Assembly: GCA_028753945.1 (NCBI GenBank)
Contig: JAPNXP010000002.1
Coordinates: 8,184,001-8,248,000, forward strand
Origin: Hexactinellida sp. DTS-2022
Taxonomy: Eukaryota > Porifera > Hexactinellida
DNA length: 64,000 nt
Direction: 5' to 3'
In this document: in pieces, positions 33,561-46,544 of the stretch
Layout of the letters: each line of letters opens with the position of its first letter
Position numbering within the stretch: the stretch's first letter is position 1
The notes under the pieces: generated by a model
What the model was told of the DNA's origin: nothing
Database searches by the model: none
What the model saw: only the letters and a program-made list of their open reading frames with translations
Translations under genes and position numbers: made by a program

Positions 33561-33943
33561 CATAGGGGGGGTTTCTTCAGATTCCACCTGACAGGAGTGT
33601 GGATTTCAAGATCATTATTTGCTAAAGACATATACTGTGAATTATATTACATAGATCATCGTTATGGGCGGTTGGTGGCCTGTTTAGAATTTTGATTTGA
33701 CCTAAATAAAAAAATTTGAGACATTTTGAACTAAAGAAAATTATAAAAAGGTCATCTTTTTATGCGATATTCGATAAAATGTTTGAAAGAAATATTAGGA
33801 GTCATAATTCTAAAATGTAAACTGACTACCAACTGCGTACGCTTATAATCTTTAAATATTGATTCTAATAACAAACATTGCTGGCCACATTGCCAAAATT
33901 TGGGACATTAACGACCACCACTTTTGGAAATCCCCCTATGGGA
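33559..33943. mobile_element. possible element with ends CCCATAGGGGG
   Basis: CCCATAGGGGGGGTTTC faces GAAATCCCCCTATGGG about 370 bp away. The interior is AT-rich. The left end coincides with the edge of the GC-rich block. No target duplication seen. Confidence 0.45.
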
Positions 33944-34355
33944 GATTTCTATTAGCCAAATTTTTAAACCCACAAAAAATATAAAGTATAATAGATAGAG
34001 ACATTTTCTTTTTGGTTTATTGCTTTGTATCGTTAGGGATCTATTTATCACAATTACAGATTTTTACAAGAAATAGAATTATGTGGGGTAATTTAACCTT
34101 CAATAAAATATATCAAAATTATAATAGGAATGTTGACACATTCCTCGATTGTCAGGCAAATGTATATTTCCTAATGAGCCATAATACCAAAAATATAATT
34201 GTTATGTAAACTAGACTACGCCTCATCTATCCGCAATAGGTGACTCCCTATTCATCGATAGTACATTTTCTATGCCTTACTTTGATACCTTTTTAGTTTG
34301 TGAGATAATTAAGAAAAAAAATTATGTGAGCTAATTTAATAACCTTAAAATAGGC

Positions 34356-34755
34356 CAAGGCTGGATTCGGTTAACCGTTGCTGACATCGGTTAACGGTTG
34401 GAGATTTTATTAACAAGTTAGCCAGTCTGTTAAATAACAGCAGAGTTATTGGGAAATCAATGTATAAAGTATTAAATTCTTTGAATTTTATTAGAATATG
34501 TATTCCTAAATCCATTTCTCATCACTTGATAAATTTTATTGGACAACATTGATTTAAATTTACCTAAAGCACGAAATGTATCAGTTAATATACTTATGCA
34601 GTTATACTTTATACACCTGACTCTTATTCTGTAGTGTAATCAAATTTTTATGAAGGATTTATTGTATTGAGTAGGATGGGCGGTTAACCGGTTAACCGTG
34701 GAGAGAAATCGAATTGTAACCGTTGCCTCAGATCGGTTAGCCAACCCCACCCTTG
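34356..34755. mobile_element. hAT-type MITE, GGTTAACC family, copy 1
   Basis: Ends CAAGGCTGGATTCGG and, inverted, CAAGGGTGGGGTTGGC. Flanks AAATAGGC and AAATAGCT match at 6 of 8 positions. Subterminal GGTTAACCG motifs on both sides. The whole 400 bp is closely similar to 42096-42513 in opposite orientation. Confidence 0.75.
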
Positions 34756-35159
34756 AAATAGCTTACATATACGTATGCCATTCAGTTTGCAGCTACAAAT
34801 AAACTATATGCCAATAATACTTCATTAGATTAGTATATTAAGCACTAAAACTCAAAAGGAAATAGCTTGGATATTTTCACTAATATATCTATTGAATAAA
34901 TTAACGTTATTCGCCGGACGAAAAATTATCGATTATGCAACAACAACAAAAATTATACCGAATTCTTTTTTCTTCTGCCAAATAGTAGTGACGGACAATT
35001 ATATAGTTTGCACAAAGTTTTACTCTTTTCCATCATTATTTTCTGAGATATTACCTATTTGTCTATCAGTCGATTGAATTTCACCGTTTCCATCGATTGT
35101 CCGTGGTTCATTCTCCAATATTCGAAAGACTGGAGTCAACATAACTTTTCCATGTTTTG

Positions 35160-35860
35160 TCAGACAAAAATAATCAACAATTCATCAAAATAAATAGTTG
35201 AAAGGCGAAAATATGAAGTTTTATGGCCTATAATCCCAATCGAGGGTACGTTTTCTTGTGCATTTTTTTCTCAAACACCCGAGGTACTAGAATCAAAAAT
35301 AACTTCTCAAATTACTTGCAATACCCGACTTCCTATCCGTCAATAATACATTTCGTGACTCTAATACGCACCGTTTTCAAAATGATCCATATATGGGCAT
35401 GTAATATGCCCATTTTTAATGACGCAGCAAATTTCCTCTCTTCTAAAGTATGACGCTAGAGCTTAGGGATATTGATGTGATTAGATCGCTAGAGCCATCT
35501 AATTACATCAATATCCCAATATAAACTCATTGGAAAAACAAAAAACCATTATCAAAATGGCTACAATTCTATAAATTCACAGCCCATATATGGTGGTGTC
35601 ATTTCAGTGTTGTGTCCATAAGATTGAATTTAAAAAAATAGCTAGAGCTTAGCTGTAACTTTCCAGTCATATCAATTATCCATTTTAACCAATACCCGAA
35701 ACTAATTGGGACAAATTCACCAAAGTTTCGGAATAATAATGTAATAATAAACTTTGAAAGCTTCTTTCCCAGAATATTATTGTTGACCACAATGACGTCC
35801 ACGAGGGACATCACTGGGACCACAAAAGTGTACTTAGAGTTCTGAAAATTTTCACACATA
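35160..35860. repeat. dispersed family B copy 2
   Basis: It shares GAGGGTACGTTTTCTTGT, ACACCCGAGG, ATACCCGACTTCCTATCCGT, CCATATATGGGCATGTAAT and CCCATATATGGTGGTGTCAT with the third copy at 42780-43330. A local inverted repeat around ATTGATGTGATTAGATC lies at 35470-35515. Confidence 0.7.
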
Positions 35861-35922
35861 TTATTATAGTGTTTTTGAACTGATCGGCCACTACGCGGTG
35901 CTTGTTTAAAGTTGGATTAGAG

Positions 35923-36189
35923 CAGTGGTTCCCACACTTTTTTATCTCATTCCCCCTTTTTCAACACCATTTTTTTGCATTCCCCCTTCCCAAGATTGTA
36001 CAAATTAATTTAATGTTTGTATACTAAGGATACTTTAATGTCAAGGATAAGATAAGTGTATAATGAACTAATGACCCAAAAGTATGCATAAATCTGCTGA
36101 AAAAATGTAAATTTACACCGCAGCCATCCCCCCTAAAAAGTGCCAAATTCCCCCCCAGGGGGGAATTCCCCCCCCTTTGGGAACCACTG
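35923..36189. mobile_element. hAT-type MITE with ends CAGTGGTTCCCA
   Basis: The element has 267 bp. CAGTGGTTCCCA and TGGGAACCACTG are perfect inverted ends, and the 8-bp duplication GATTAGAG is exact (35915-35922, 36190-36197). This end type is common in hAT elements of animals. Confidence 0.92.
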
Positions 36190-36648
36190 GATTAGAGGAT
36201 AAATCCATGGTATTTCACGCAAATTGGTAAATCAAAGAAAAAACCCCAGGCAGATATCTGAATTGATTAGTGAGCAATCTAAGAAATTTCATTATACTCT
36301 AAACTAGTTGTATAGACATTACTGAAGTTAGTAATATAAATTGATTATGAATCCATACTGATTGAAACTATGTTACCTCCTATGAAGCTCAAAACGTAAT
36401 TGTAAAAATAACTCAATACTTCAATTAAAACAAAGGTTTCAATCAATTTCATAGTTCTATTTGCTCAATTTATTCCTCCTAATTTGGAGTTTAGTTAAAC
36501 TAAAGCATAAGCTCTGGATTCTACCCATAAAAAATGCATATATCTTCCGGGGAGACCGTTGAGCTCTATAATCGCTTAATAAAAAAAGCTAAAATATTAA
36601 AAAATTGTTTTAGACCGATTTTCGATTTTTTAAAAAATAATCTATATA

Positions 36649-36908
36649 CCGTATTTACTCGAATAGTAGCTTAGGCGATTATTGTTTTTACTCCATTTTT
36701 GGACAAATAATTTTGAGCAATTTTTCAAAAATATCACATTTTATTACAATTTATTTATGACATTCGGTTGATAATCGTATTGTGAGTTATATTAGATATA
36801 AATGTTTACTCCGGGTAGCAGTAATAAATTTATATTTGCTACTTTAGGGGGGCGATTATTGGAGGTAGGCGATTATTCGAATAGAGGCTACTATTCGAAT
36901 AAATACGG
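36649..36908. mobile_element. MITE with ends CCGTATTTACTCGAATA
   Basis: CCGTATTTACTCGAATAGTA and the inverted CCGTATTTATTCGAATAGTA bracket 260 bp; TA on both sides. GGCGATTATTG motifs lie inside both ends. A second copy begins at 63949 and runs off the window. Confidence 0.8.
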
Positions 36909-37019
36909 TACTACATATATAGAAAGTAGTGTTTAATGCAATAAACTGTAAATTATTGTATTTAGTTTCTAATATTAATTAGCCTTAACTTAATTGTTTT
37001 AACCAAACATATTGGAGTT

Positions 37020-37112
37020 CTCTTAGAACCCGCGTATCGGGGCACTACCTCGTTCCGGGGCGCTGAGCGCTTGGACGGAGGTGCCCCATTACACGGGGTT
37101 CCACTGTATGTA
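37020..37112. mobile_element. short pogo-like fragment
   Basis: TCTTAGAACCCGCGTATCGG at about 37021 faces GTGCCCCATTACACGGGGTTCCACTGTA ending at 37109 (broken here as CACGGGGTTCCACTG). GGGGCACTACCTC and GAGGTGCCCC are inverted copies. One end is degraded. Confidence 0.5.
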
Positions 37113-37311
37113 TCTATTTTACACCCACTATCATTTAAGGGTAATTAATTTCAGCAAAAAAATATTCTTTGTAGATATCCATCTTTTTACTGTAGAACAC
37201 TTATACATATAGAATGATAACACCTTCTCTTAAATTTCGATTTACTAATATATATTTTGATTTTTCATTTTTTTAAATTTTTCTTATATCAAATTCATAT
37301 ACCCTAGAAAC

Positions 37312-37670
37312 CAAAAGTGGATTTGCGCCAACATTCCCCCAGAATGTAACTTACCTGATACTAAGTTGATTGTTTTTCTCTTGTATAGTTCATGAATAGA
37401 TCTGTGATTTGTCGGGTTGTATAAGCTTTATCAAATATAGAAGTAATTTTTTTTTCATGTTAAATATTTTTACCGGACAGAAACTCCCACTTTTTTGGAT
37501 TTCCCGGAATTTCATGACGATTTGGTAATAAATGTGAAGAATAGATTGAAAAGCTTAGTCAATCCGACAAATCACAGATCTACTAATAAACTTTACGAGA
37601 GAAAAGGATTTAACATGATAACTGGTATATAAACTTCTGGTGGAATGTTGGCGCAAACTCACTTTGTCTG
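37312..37670. mobile_element. foldback element
   Basis: The left arm has TTTGCGCCAACATTCC at about 37323 and GATCTGTGATTTGTCGG at 37398. The right arm has CCGACAAATCACAGATC at 37563 and GGAATGTTGGCGCAAA at 37642. Arms of about 115 bp, spacer about 125 bp. No target duplication identified. Confidence 0.7.
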
Positions 37671-37984
37671 TTTCATGGATTTTTTGAAAAATTTCGTCAT
37701 AATAGGAGTTATTATTAAATATCCCACCGATGTGACTAGTCAGACTTCCCATTAATGTTCTCTGATACGCTAGTGGAAACGTACTTATTTATAGTGTAAG
37801 AACATTATTATACAATGTTGAAGGAATTTTAGAGAAATTGGAAATTTGCTGAATTTCAACTTCGGATGATCGGATTTAGCAAACGTATTTTTCTAGTGGA
37901 ATATGAAACTATAGCGATATTATTTGAAACTTTTATATTTGATAGATTTTAATCCCACATAAAGATAAAATAGGATTTGGGGAA

Positions 37985-38265
37985 GAAGCCCTAAATTGGA
38001 AGGGCCCCAGAAATAGAATAATAGGACTTTTGATATGGGAGGACCTCTGCAAATTTTGTGGGGCCCCCAAAATTTGATACAGGATTATTGATTATGGGAG
38101 GACATCTCCAAATTGGGGTGGCCCCCAAAATAAAATAACGGGATTTTTGATTTGTGGAGGACCTACTAAATTTGGAGGGAGCCCCCCCATATAAAATAAC
38201 AGGATATTTGATTTAGGGAGGACATCTCCAAATTCTTTTGGGCCCCCCCAATTAAATTAAATCAA
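37985..38265. repeat. tandem repeat, ~60-bp unit, about 4.5 copies
   Basis: GGGAGGACATCTCCAAATT or near variants recur at about 38038, 38097, 38156 and 38216. Each is followed by a run of C in GGGCCCCC and by a motif like AATAACAGGATATTTGAT. Degenerate, with no conserved frame. Confidence 0.8.
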
Positions 38266-38269
38266 ATAA

Positions 38270-40290
38270 ATATTTGAAATATTTGATTTGATTTGAACCT
38301 TAACTAGTCCTGTGCCAGTGCAGTGCCCCCACCCCCCACTTTCGGTGGCCCTGGTCATAATTACATATGCAATTAAAATAATCATAAATAACTGATTGAC
38401 GCACTAATTGTCCACTGTAGGATCATTATGTATGCCATGTTGGATATCTTCGATTTCGGGACAATTTGGTTTGCCAATAAGTATCATGTTCAATGCAACT
38501 ATGAAATCTGTATAATATCATCGTTTCTATAACCAGCTTGGATTCTCTGTCATTGCAACCGAATGTTCCTCCCGTTTTATGCATTATTGCTTTCCATCAA
38601 TCTTCCACAATTCAAACGGGCCCACTCAATAGACTTTGCAGTCTTTAGGAAAGCACAATTGGTTCTTATCTACTCTAGCTCTAGCAGCTATATCCGGACA
38701 TATGAGAGTAAATAAGGACAAAAACGTACAAAAAAAAGTATAACAGAGAATTTGTAAATCCTTGTGCGAAATTCCCAATTGTCTCCAAATAAATGAATAA
38801 TATCTCCTGGCCATTTCGCTAAAAGAACAATGAACTACGAATTATCATAACTCATTTCCCGGATATTTGTCGAGTGTTCGTTCTTCATGTCTAATAATAT
38901 TTCTTCATTACCTGTAGGTGCAACGATTTGTTCAAAGATACCATCGATGGAGCCATGTACCGAAGTTAATTCACTCTTATATAGAAATTACTACAATTGG
39001 GTCGTAGTTGGAATAGAAAGTGATTTGTGAGTGGATCGATTGAGAAACTTAACCTTTTCGTGTAGTTGTTGAAAACATAACGAGTAAGACAAATAGCGAC
39101 TGGTTAATTCGAAATCGTTGTAATCAGTCTATCTGGAAAGATTTATTGCTAGATTAGACCGTGAATTATTTCAGCCTCAATTATTAAAATGGAAAGTGCC
39201 ATTCACAGGGATGTCGCCAGGATTTTTCATCTAGGGGGAGGGGAGGCATAGAAATTCCGATGGACGGGCAAACATTATATTGCAGGGCAGTAACCACTGG
39301 TCAGGTTGGTCAAATTTCAACCTGACCACTTTTTGTTGATGAATTTCACAATATGGCACCACTCGGTCAGGTTAGTCAGATTAACCTAACCACTTTGATT
39401 TTGGTGGCTACGGCACTATATGGGTGTTAGATCAAACAGCTGACGTTGCCAAAATCAAGGCAATTAAGATGAAGCTTTCGAGTTGAATGTTTTCAAAACT
39501 TTGAAAAGTAATCTATGGAAATCAAATACCTTAACAGTAATTTAGCAATTCCCAGGAAATATTACAGAAAAAATCTACTATAGCTATAATGTCATGTAAA
39601 AGTTCTGAAATATAGGTGGATTGGGTTTGTAAAAAGTTCATTGGAAGATAGAACCAAAATTGCCAAAATATATAGGAATATTCTATATGGTGTAACTAGA
39701 TGATTAACAGTCCATTCCTGTCTACCGAACAAGAATTTCAACCATTTTGGTTGTTCTATCCAGGGGTACAGGGATGTATTGAATTTGTATATGCATTGCT
39801 AACTTAGAAATTTTATTGATTGTATGTCGAATAATACCAACAAATGTCTACATCCTCAAACTGTAGAAGTTTGTTTTGAGTAAATTAAACTCCCTAATCA
39901 AGCGCACTGGAACCCTGTACAGTCTATATAATTGAATATTTTCTCCGATCCTAAATAATTATTTTGGATTATGTCAAATTCAATATGAATAAATAATATG
40001 ATCGTATATCATGACACACTTAATAAATTGCTTTGGTAAGTATAATTTGTGTCTGTATAAGTGTAAATTTACTTTTTAGACGAGCGAGAGCGAAGCGAGC
40101 GAATAAAAGATTTGGGTTTGTCCAATGATTCTGGCCAATGCAAAAGGGAATATGCAGCCTGGTAAGGGATATATATATTACTCAAATGATTGACAAGTTT
40201 GATTTCATTAAATTGAATATATAGTATCAATGCATCAGAGCAATGAAATAGTTTCAAAATGTTTGCTTATTGAGTGTAAATTAAATGACA
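38270..40290. other. spacer with a possible degraded element at 39210-39425
   Basis: Inside, CAGGGATGTCGCCAGG near 39208 and GGTGGCTACGGCACTA near 39404 loosely mirror each other. GGTCAGGTTGGTCAAAT and related CAACCTGACCACTTT phrases repeat between them. No clean duplication flanks them. A short AGCGAGAGCGAAGCGAGCGA run is at 40084. No gene supported. Confidence 0.35.
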
Positions 40291-40294
40291 GATA

Positions 40295-40677
40295 CCATAT
40301 TATAGGAAATTAACGCGCCATGAAATTAACGCGAATTTCTCCAAATCGCGTTAATTTCCTTCGCGATAATTTCATGGAGCTTGAATTTCCATGACCTTAA
40401 TTTCCTCCCTTTTTGCAAAATAATACAATCGATGGACAAACTTCCGAGGTACATATTTTCAGATTTGCAACTAGGTTGAAAGGATATATACCATGTCTAT
40501 CAAGTAGATTGGAATCCTATTTGGGCACAATAAATAGTAATTAATCAGGAGATTATTAATCCTGAAATTTTTATTAATTTATTCGCGTTAATTTCATGTA
40601 TTTGAAAATGTTCAGCTCCAATTCGCGTTAATTTAATGGAGTGTTAATTTCCTTAGAGTTAAATTCCTATAATAAGG
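40295..40677. mobile_element. MITE with AATTAACGCG-rich ends
   Basis: CCATATTATAGGAAATTAAC and the inverted CCTTATTATAGGAATTTAAC bracket 383 bp; TA on both sides. ATGAAATTAACGCGAATT and its complement lie inside each end. A one-ended relative is at about 440-515. Confidence 0.75.
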
Positions 40678-40679
40678 TA

Positions 40680-42090
40680 GCTGAAACTTAGTGCAAACTT
40701 AAACTATATCGATTTTCCACCATTTATTGATACTTTAGTATTCTTAGTTACAACTTCTTGCAATTTGCACTCGGAGCCGTGCAGGCCGCGGACCAGTTTA
40801 ACTGAAAACTTCGGCGCGAGTGTAACTCTAATTTAGATATAGTACAGAAAGGTGTTCAAATTTTCCTAAAGGTGTCCCTTATTGGGAAAAAATCGGATAT
40901 TTCGCTCCAAAAAACAACTTAAGGGTGTTTAGGGTGAAAAATGTATTAGCGGTATGGGTGGTTTTAGCTTCTTTGTAGATATTGAAGTGTAATTCTCCAA
41001 TCTGCTCTGTAATTGCATAACTAAGCTTAAAATGATTACAGCATTTCTAAGTCCAAACTATTTTTCGAGTAGCATTAAATTCTTAGGAAATGCCTCCCAA
41101 TAGGGGTAATACTGTTTTATTAGATTTCACTGAATTAATTCTTAGAAAGTATATTCGATATAGCTCCAAAAATTTGTGTGATTGATCAGTACTATTAGCA
41201 CCACATTTGCTTAGCTCACCAGACGCGTATCCCAAGTTTAACCAATTCTTAACTTACGAATCCTAAAATTCGTCAAAAAAGAGACCAGAAAGTGGTATTT
41301 TTGCTCCTTGCTTGGATCCTACTCAGACACTAATCGTTAGTTTGCTTCAATGAGCTTGCAAAATGATCATTATACTATTAAGAACTATATCTGAATTTTT
41401 GAAAGCAATCCCTTATGAAATTTATTAGATAAAATTCGGGATATGTAAAAAAAAAAAAAATGAGTTATTGAACCCTGAAGTTATTTGATTGTGAAATGCA
41501 TATGTGCTATTAAATTAGTCCGCATTACAACCGGATTTAGTTTAAATATACTAGATAAGTTTCATACTATATACTGAAATGTATTGAAACATCATAGTAA
41601 ACAAACTACTTGATTAAATCGAATTCTATATAAGTTTCTGTCATATTAATGGAGTCCGATTTCTTTTGGGACATCATTATCAGTGATTAAATCATGGCTT
41701 ACGTAGTGATTAATGCTCTAATATGTATAATATGTCCATACTAGTTGGGATACAGTATGAATATACTAATATATATGACAATTGAGTTGAATAATATAAT
41801 AATGTCAATTAATCTGTTGATGATGCATACAAAAATTAAAAAAATATGCAGATCAGAATTTCTAGCCCATTATCAACTGGTTTTGGCAAAATATGCTAAT
41901 CACTGAGATATTTGTGCATATTAATGTTAGTTTACATACAGTATATAAGTGCAAGATAAGGTACATATAAAACCAAGGAATGTCAATTGAGATAATAAAA
42001 AAGCTACATCATCAACAATGACGTCACCAAATTTACACTTTGAAGACTTTGTAGAATATTTTTTCAAAAAAATTCACTTCTCACATAATT
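40680..42090. other. AT-rich spacer
   Basis: No gene or element recognised. A GC-richer stretch at 40770-40820 contains GGCCGCGGACC. A 13-base A run is at 41449-41461. Confidence 0.4.
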
Positions 42091-42095
42091 TGATG

Positions 42096-42513
42096 CAAGG
42101 GTGGGGTTGGCTAACCGATCTGAGGCAACGGTTACAATTCGATTTCTCGCCACGGTTAACCGGTTAACCGCCCATCCTACTCAATACAATAAATCCTTTA
42201 TAAAAATTGATTATACTACAGAATAAGACTCAAGTGTATAAAGTATAACTGCATAAGTATATTAACTGATACATTTCGTGCTTTAGGTAAATTTAAATCA
42301 ATGTTGTCCAATAAAATTTAATAAGTGGTGATGAGAAATGGATTTAGGACTACATATTCTGTTAAAATTCAAAAAAATTTATACTTTATAAATTAATTTC
42401 TCAATAAATCTGCTGTTATTCAACAGACCGGCTAACTGGTTGCTAAACTCTCTAACGGTTAACCGATGTTAGCAACGGTTAACTGGTTAACCGGTTAACC
42501 GAATCCAGCCTTG
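42096..42513. mobile_element. hAT-type MITE, GGTTAACC family, copy 2
   Basis: Same family as 34356-34755, opposite orientation. Ends CAAGGGTGGGGTTGGC and, inverted, CAAGGCTGGATTCGG. The bases TTTGATG are directly repeated at both sides (42089-42095, 42514-42520). Confidence 0.85.
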
Positions 42514-42779
42514 TTTGATGATATATTAGCTTCATTTCACAGAATAAACTCGCATTTCAATTTTGTCACTAGAAGACCAAAAATCTCATCCGAAGCATCC
42601 TTAAATTAATTTTCTTTTTTGTACCAAACACTGCCGAAGGACCATAACTAACGTTTGTATATGGATATGAGCCACGTCCACGCGTATTTTCAGAGTTATG
42701 AGCTATTTTGTACAGCGTATCGCTGGTTTCTCACTTTGAAATATTATCAGTACTGTATTCCTCAACAATGGTAAGATTG

Positions 42780-43330
42780 GTGGTATCATTACTCTATCCT
42801 AGCAATCAATGACGAAAATAAACAAGAATTGATCAAAAAATTCGCAAAAAGTTAAAATCTAAACATTTATGGTCCATAATCTCATTCGAGGGTACGTTTT
42901 CTTGTCAATTTTCTTCCTCAGGCACCCGAGCAGCTAGAATTAACAATTACGTCTCAAAATGCTCGCAATACCCGAACTTCCTTTACGTACATAATACATT
43001 TTGGGACCCTAACACCCTCCGTTTTCAAAATTATGCCTATATGGGCATGTAATGTGCCCAATTTTGATGACAAAGCAAAATTTATATCAACGAAGTATAA
43101 ACTCTAGAGTTTAGCTCTAACCATCAGTTCACATCAATATCCTACTACAAACTCATTGGAAGTACAAATGAGACTCATAACCAAATGGTCACTCTTCTAT
43201 AAATTTACATACCCATATATGGTGGTGTAATTTCAGAAATGAAACCATGAACTTTGTAATTAAATAATAAGCTAGAGCTTAGTTCCAACTTTCCTTGTTA
43301 ATCCATTTTAAGTTAGATGGTATAATTATC
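42780..43330. repeat. dispersed family B copy 3
   Basis: Shares the ordered phrases described for copies 1 and 2, including GAGGGTACGTTTTCTTGT and CCCATATATGGTGGTGTAAT. Copies 2 and 3 are closer to each other than to copy 1. All three lie in the same orientation. Confidence 0.7.
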
Positions 43331-43950
43331 GAATACTAATTCGTGGATTTAATCGTATGGGGATTTTTTGAGGCCTTTTTCTCAAAATAATATAAATGCC
43401 GGTGTTTGGGGGCTAATGTCACGGAGTGTGACGAAATCAAGATAGGTTAAGAGCTCAATTTTTTTCTACAAGTTCTATATAACTAACATTTAAAAACAAG
43501 TGCTTGAATAAGCAAAAAACACCAAACTTCTACTAATAAGAGAAAAACAATCTCAAAATAAAATATACAATCAAAAATCATACCTTTAGACGCTCTCCCC
43601 TTCATATTCGTTGATCGAATTTCGAAATCACATGTTATTGGTCTCAGGTTGGAAAGATTAAGCCTTTATATAGTTAAATTGAGCTAGAGAACATTCTAGA
43701 ACAATTAGAAACTAAGTAGATGCTTGACACTGCCTATGCTATATTGAATAGACGCACAAAACTGTATATTAAAAGAATCCATACCTAGACAAAACAATTC
43801 AATATGCACTTGAATGAATAAATTCTTCGCTATTTTTATCCAGGCAAAGTTCTGAGGTTACTTAGAAGTATTCAGAGAATCTATAGAGATGTTCTATAGT
43901 GTTTTATCAGTTTACTATAAGGGACACCGTTACAGCAATTAATAAGCTGT
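43331..43950. other. AT-rich spacer
   Basis: Nothing recognised. Confidence 0.4.
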
Positions 43951-43952
43951 TA

Positions 43953-44247
43953 CAGTACTCCCTCGCTCTTCCGAACAGAGGTGTTCAGATTCAAAAAATT
44001 TCTGTTCCAGTTAGCGAATTCTTTCGAATTGTGAAGTAATGCATTTTTATTGGCATCCATAAATGAGAATCTCGATAATCTGAACCAAAAATGGGGAAAC
44101 CTTGCTAATCCGCACTAAACATCTAGTGTAGTGCTTAAAATACTTGCCTGCGAATATTTTTTATAGATCCATTGCAATTTCCGTTTTTACACACAATTAT
44201 TAGAACAATATTTGGTTTCTCCTGTTCGGATTAGCGAGGGTGTACTG
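43953..44247. mobile_element. pogo/Tc1-mariner-type MITE
   Basis: The element has 295 bp. CAGTACTCCCTCGCTCTTCC and the inverted CAGTACACCCTCGCTAATCC are its ends, with TA on each side. GTTCAGATT and GAATCTCGATAATCTGAAC text recur inside. Confidence 0.85.
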
Positions 44248-44249
44248 TA

Positions 44250-46190
44250 TTAGCAAATATATGCTGTTAGAACAAGAAATATGAGCTCTTAACAGCTACT
44301 CACTAGTTTATAACACAAAATAAGCGCTGTAAATAGTGTGGTAGAAAAGGAACATGGGAAGATTCAATTCCGTTCGTAGGGGGGGGGGGCTCGGTGGGTT
44401 GTCATCGCCCTTGGGGCCAAGTTGGCTAAGGCCGACCCTGCTCTCTTCGTCAACAACTATCACAACCTCCTTCAATCATAACAAACTGGATCAACACAAA
44501 TATTCGTTCATTTCTATTCTAATTTGCAAATAAATTTAGATGAGAATTAACAAATTATTCAGTTTCTTCGCGAAAAAAGATATCTTGAGACATTGCAAGA
44601 AATATGGAAAACAAATAGCATTTCTAAAGAAACTGTCCTCCTAATTTCTTTGGAGATTCCCTGGCACTTTTCAAGGTGAGATGTATTTATAAAAAAAACC
44701 CCAAAAATGACTCTTTATAAAAACAAATAATCCCATTATGTATATTTTATTTAAAATACCGTAGATCAACTTTAAATACATTTCGAAAGATATCTTCGTC
44801 ATCTTTTGACGTAAACAGTATTCTCGGAATGGCTTTAAAGAAAAATCAGATGAGTTAAACCCAACAAACTTGGAAATATTCCAAGGGATTCCCCACCAAG
44901 TAGAGCAGGTTTGGATTTAGCATGATTTCAAATGATTTTAGTCCCAAACCTTTATATTTGTTAGTACTTACTTGCACGCTAGTGTTGTTCACAGATTGAA
45001 CATCATCGTTTATTTCACCAATTAAGGAAGGTGTTGGTGATTATATTCCAAAGTATTTAGAGTGTAGATGAGCATTTTGTTCCGAGGATTTGGCAGTAGG
45101 AACATGAATGTTAAATTGTGAAATTTCAATATTTGATACATCGAAATGGAGCTTTGTCTATCAACTTAGGTATTCTTAATCTCATAACAGGAATTTGGAG
45201 TAGAAGAAGTTAGTGAAGCAATTGAAATATAAATAGGATTCAATTAGGTACTAGGAATAGTAGAGTTGTGTACATTAATTGAATTCGAATTAGGATTAAG
45301 TTCAGTCTGTGATTCAGCTGTAGGACAATCCACTAATTTATGAAATGGACTTTACATGTCACTCATTTTCTCATTGGAGTGAAAATCTCAAAGAAAAACA
45401 CCACATTCGAAAGAAGAAGTTTGGTCAAAATAGTCAGCCAGAGAAGAATTATTATTAAATGATGGAATTCTCTTAAGCGTGAACGTTGGATGATCATTAT
45501 GCAGGTTCAGGCCCGGAATTACTATACGACAGATGCGGCATTTGCAGGAGGCCCCGCCTCTGGGAGCCCGAGCTTTGGTAGCCCCGAGCTTGGGACCCTC
45601 CAGAGGGTATATTTCTTTTTTGACAAAGATTTTTCAAATTCGATGTACCTACTTTGAGGAATACTATATAGTCTCTTTTTCCAGCGAAATGAAGAAATTA
45701 CCATACCAACGTGACAGGGCCGGATTTGGGTTGCGCGGTTCCGAGGCATATATTTCCGCGCGGGGCCCCTTGATCATACTGCAAACGATTAAAATTGGCT
45801 TCCTTTGGCCCACGTAAAACTGTTTTTTGGTTGGATCGCTCATGGAGTGCTAGGCCAAATATTACCTACTCATAAAATATTTAAAACTAAACGCAGTTCC
45901 TTCTGTCCCCCTTGCCATTACCATTTCACATCTGTGTTTATGAAATTAAAACTCGATTGTTGTATGTGGATCTTTGTCCGGCTTGTATTAAGTTATTAAA
46001 GAATTTGCGTCAAGGTCTTTATAATAAATACAAAGAATTCCCCGTGTGTGGTATTGCGCAACTTATAATATTTATAGAAAAGCATAAATCGCCACATAAG
46101 TATTTATCTATAAACGAATCATCACAATACATATTTCCTCCAAATACCAATGAAACATCTTTGATACTATAAAAAGCAGTCTAAAAAAAT
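44250..46190. other. spacer with element fragments
   Basis: CGTAGGGGGGGGGGCTCGG to GGCCGACCCTG at 44375-44440 resembles one end of a hAT-type element. Another GC-richer patch at 45510-45800 has CAGGCCCGGAATTAC and CAGGGCCGGATTTGG in the same orientation, so it is probably fragments rather than one element. No gene is supported. Confidence 0.35.
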
Positions 46191-46195
46191 ATATA

Positions 46196-46378
46196 CATTA
46201 GAATCTCGTTAGTACGAACACAATTAATACGAATTTCCGGTTAAGACGAACAAACAGATCTACAAAATCAAGTTCCTACAATGCCTATTGAATGGGTATT
46301 ACTCCGGTTGATACGAACTCAGGAGATAGCAAACGAAATTTACCGTCCGTTGGTGTTCGTATTAACGAGGTTCCACTG
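46196..46378. mobile_element. pogo/Tc1-mariner-type MITE
   Basis: The element has 183 bp. CATTAGAATCTCGTTAGTAC and the inverted CAGTGGAACCTCGTTAATAC are its ends; TA on both sides. GTACGAACAC and GTGTTCGTA lie inside each end. Confidence 0.85.
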
Positions 46379-46514
46379 TATTACTAAAATGATGCTTCTA
46401 GAACTTCTTTGTGAATAAATTTCAGGGTGCAGAAGTGTATCTATGATTTGATTTGAATAATGGGTGATAGGTTCGTTGAATGTTCATTTGAACATTTACC
46501 CATTATTTATTAAA

Positions 46515-46543
46515 CAATAATAATAATAGTAATAATAATAATA
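46515..46543. repeat. microsatellite (AAT)n
   Basis: About nine AAT units with one interruption (AGT). Confidence 0.85.
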
Positions 46544-46544
46544 T

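Noticed and set aside
38880-38990. Third MULE relic, from the minus-strand phrase VHGSIDG near 38955
   Set aside because: Only seven residues resemble the first catalytic motif and no other MULE motif lies in order around it.
39208-39425. hAT-type MITE
   Set aside because: The ends are only loosely inverted and no target duplication could be matched, so it is mentioned only as a possible degraded element.
44960-45420. Second piggyBac tail
   Set aside because: Some phrases resemble the tail region at 55240-55400, but no Cys-rich domain or catalytic motif is present and the similarity is weak.
45510-45800. Single element with CAGGCCCGG and CAGGGCCGG ends
   Set aside because: The two ends are in the same orientation, not inverted; they are more likely separate fragments.
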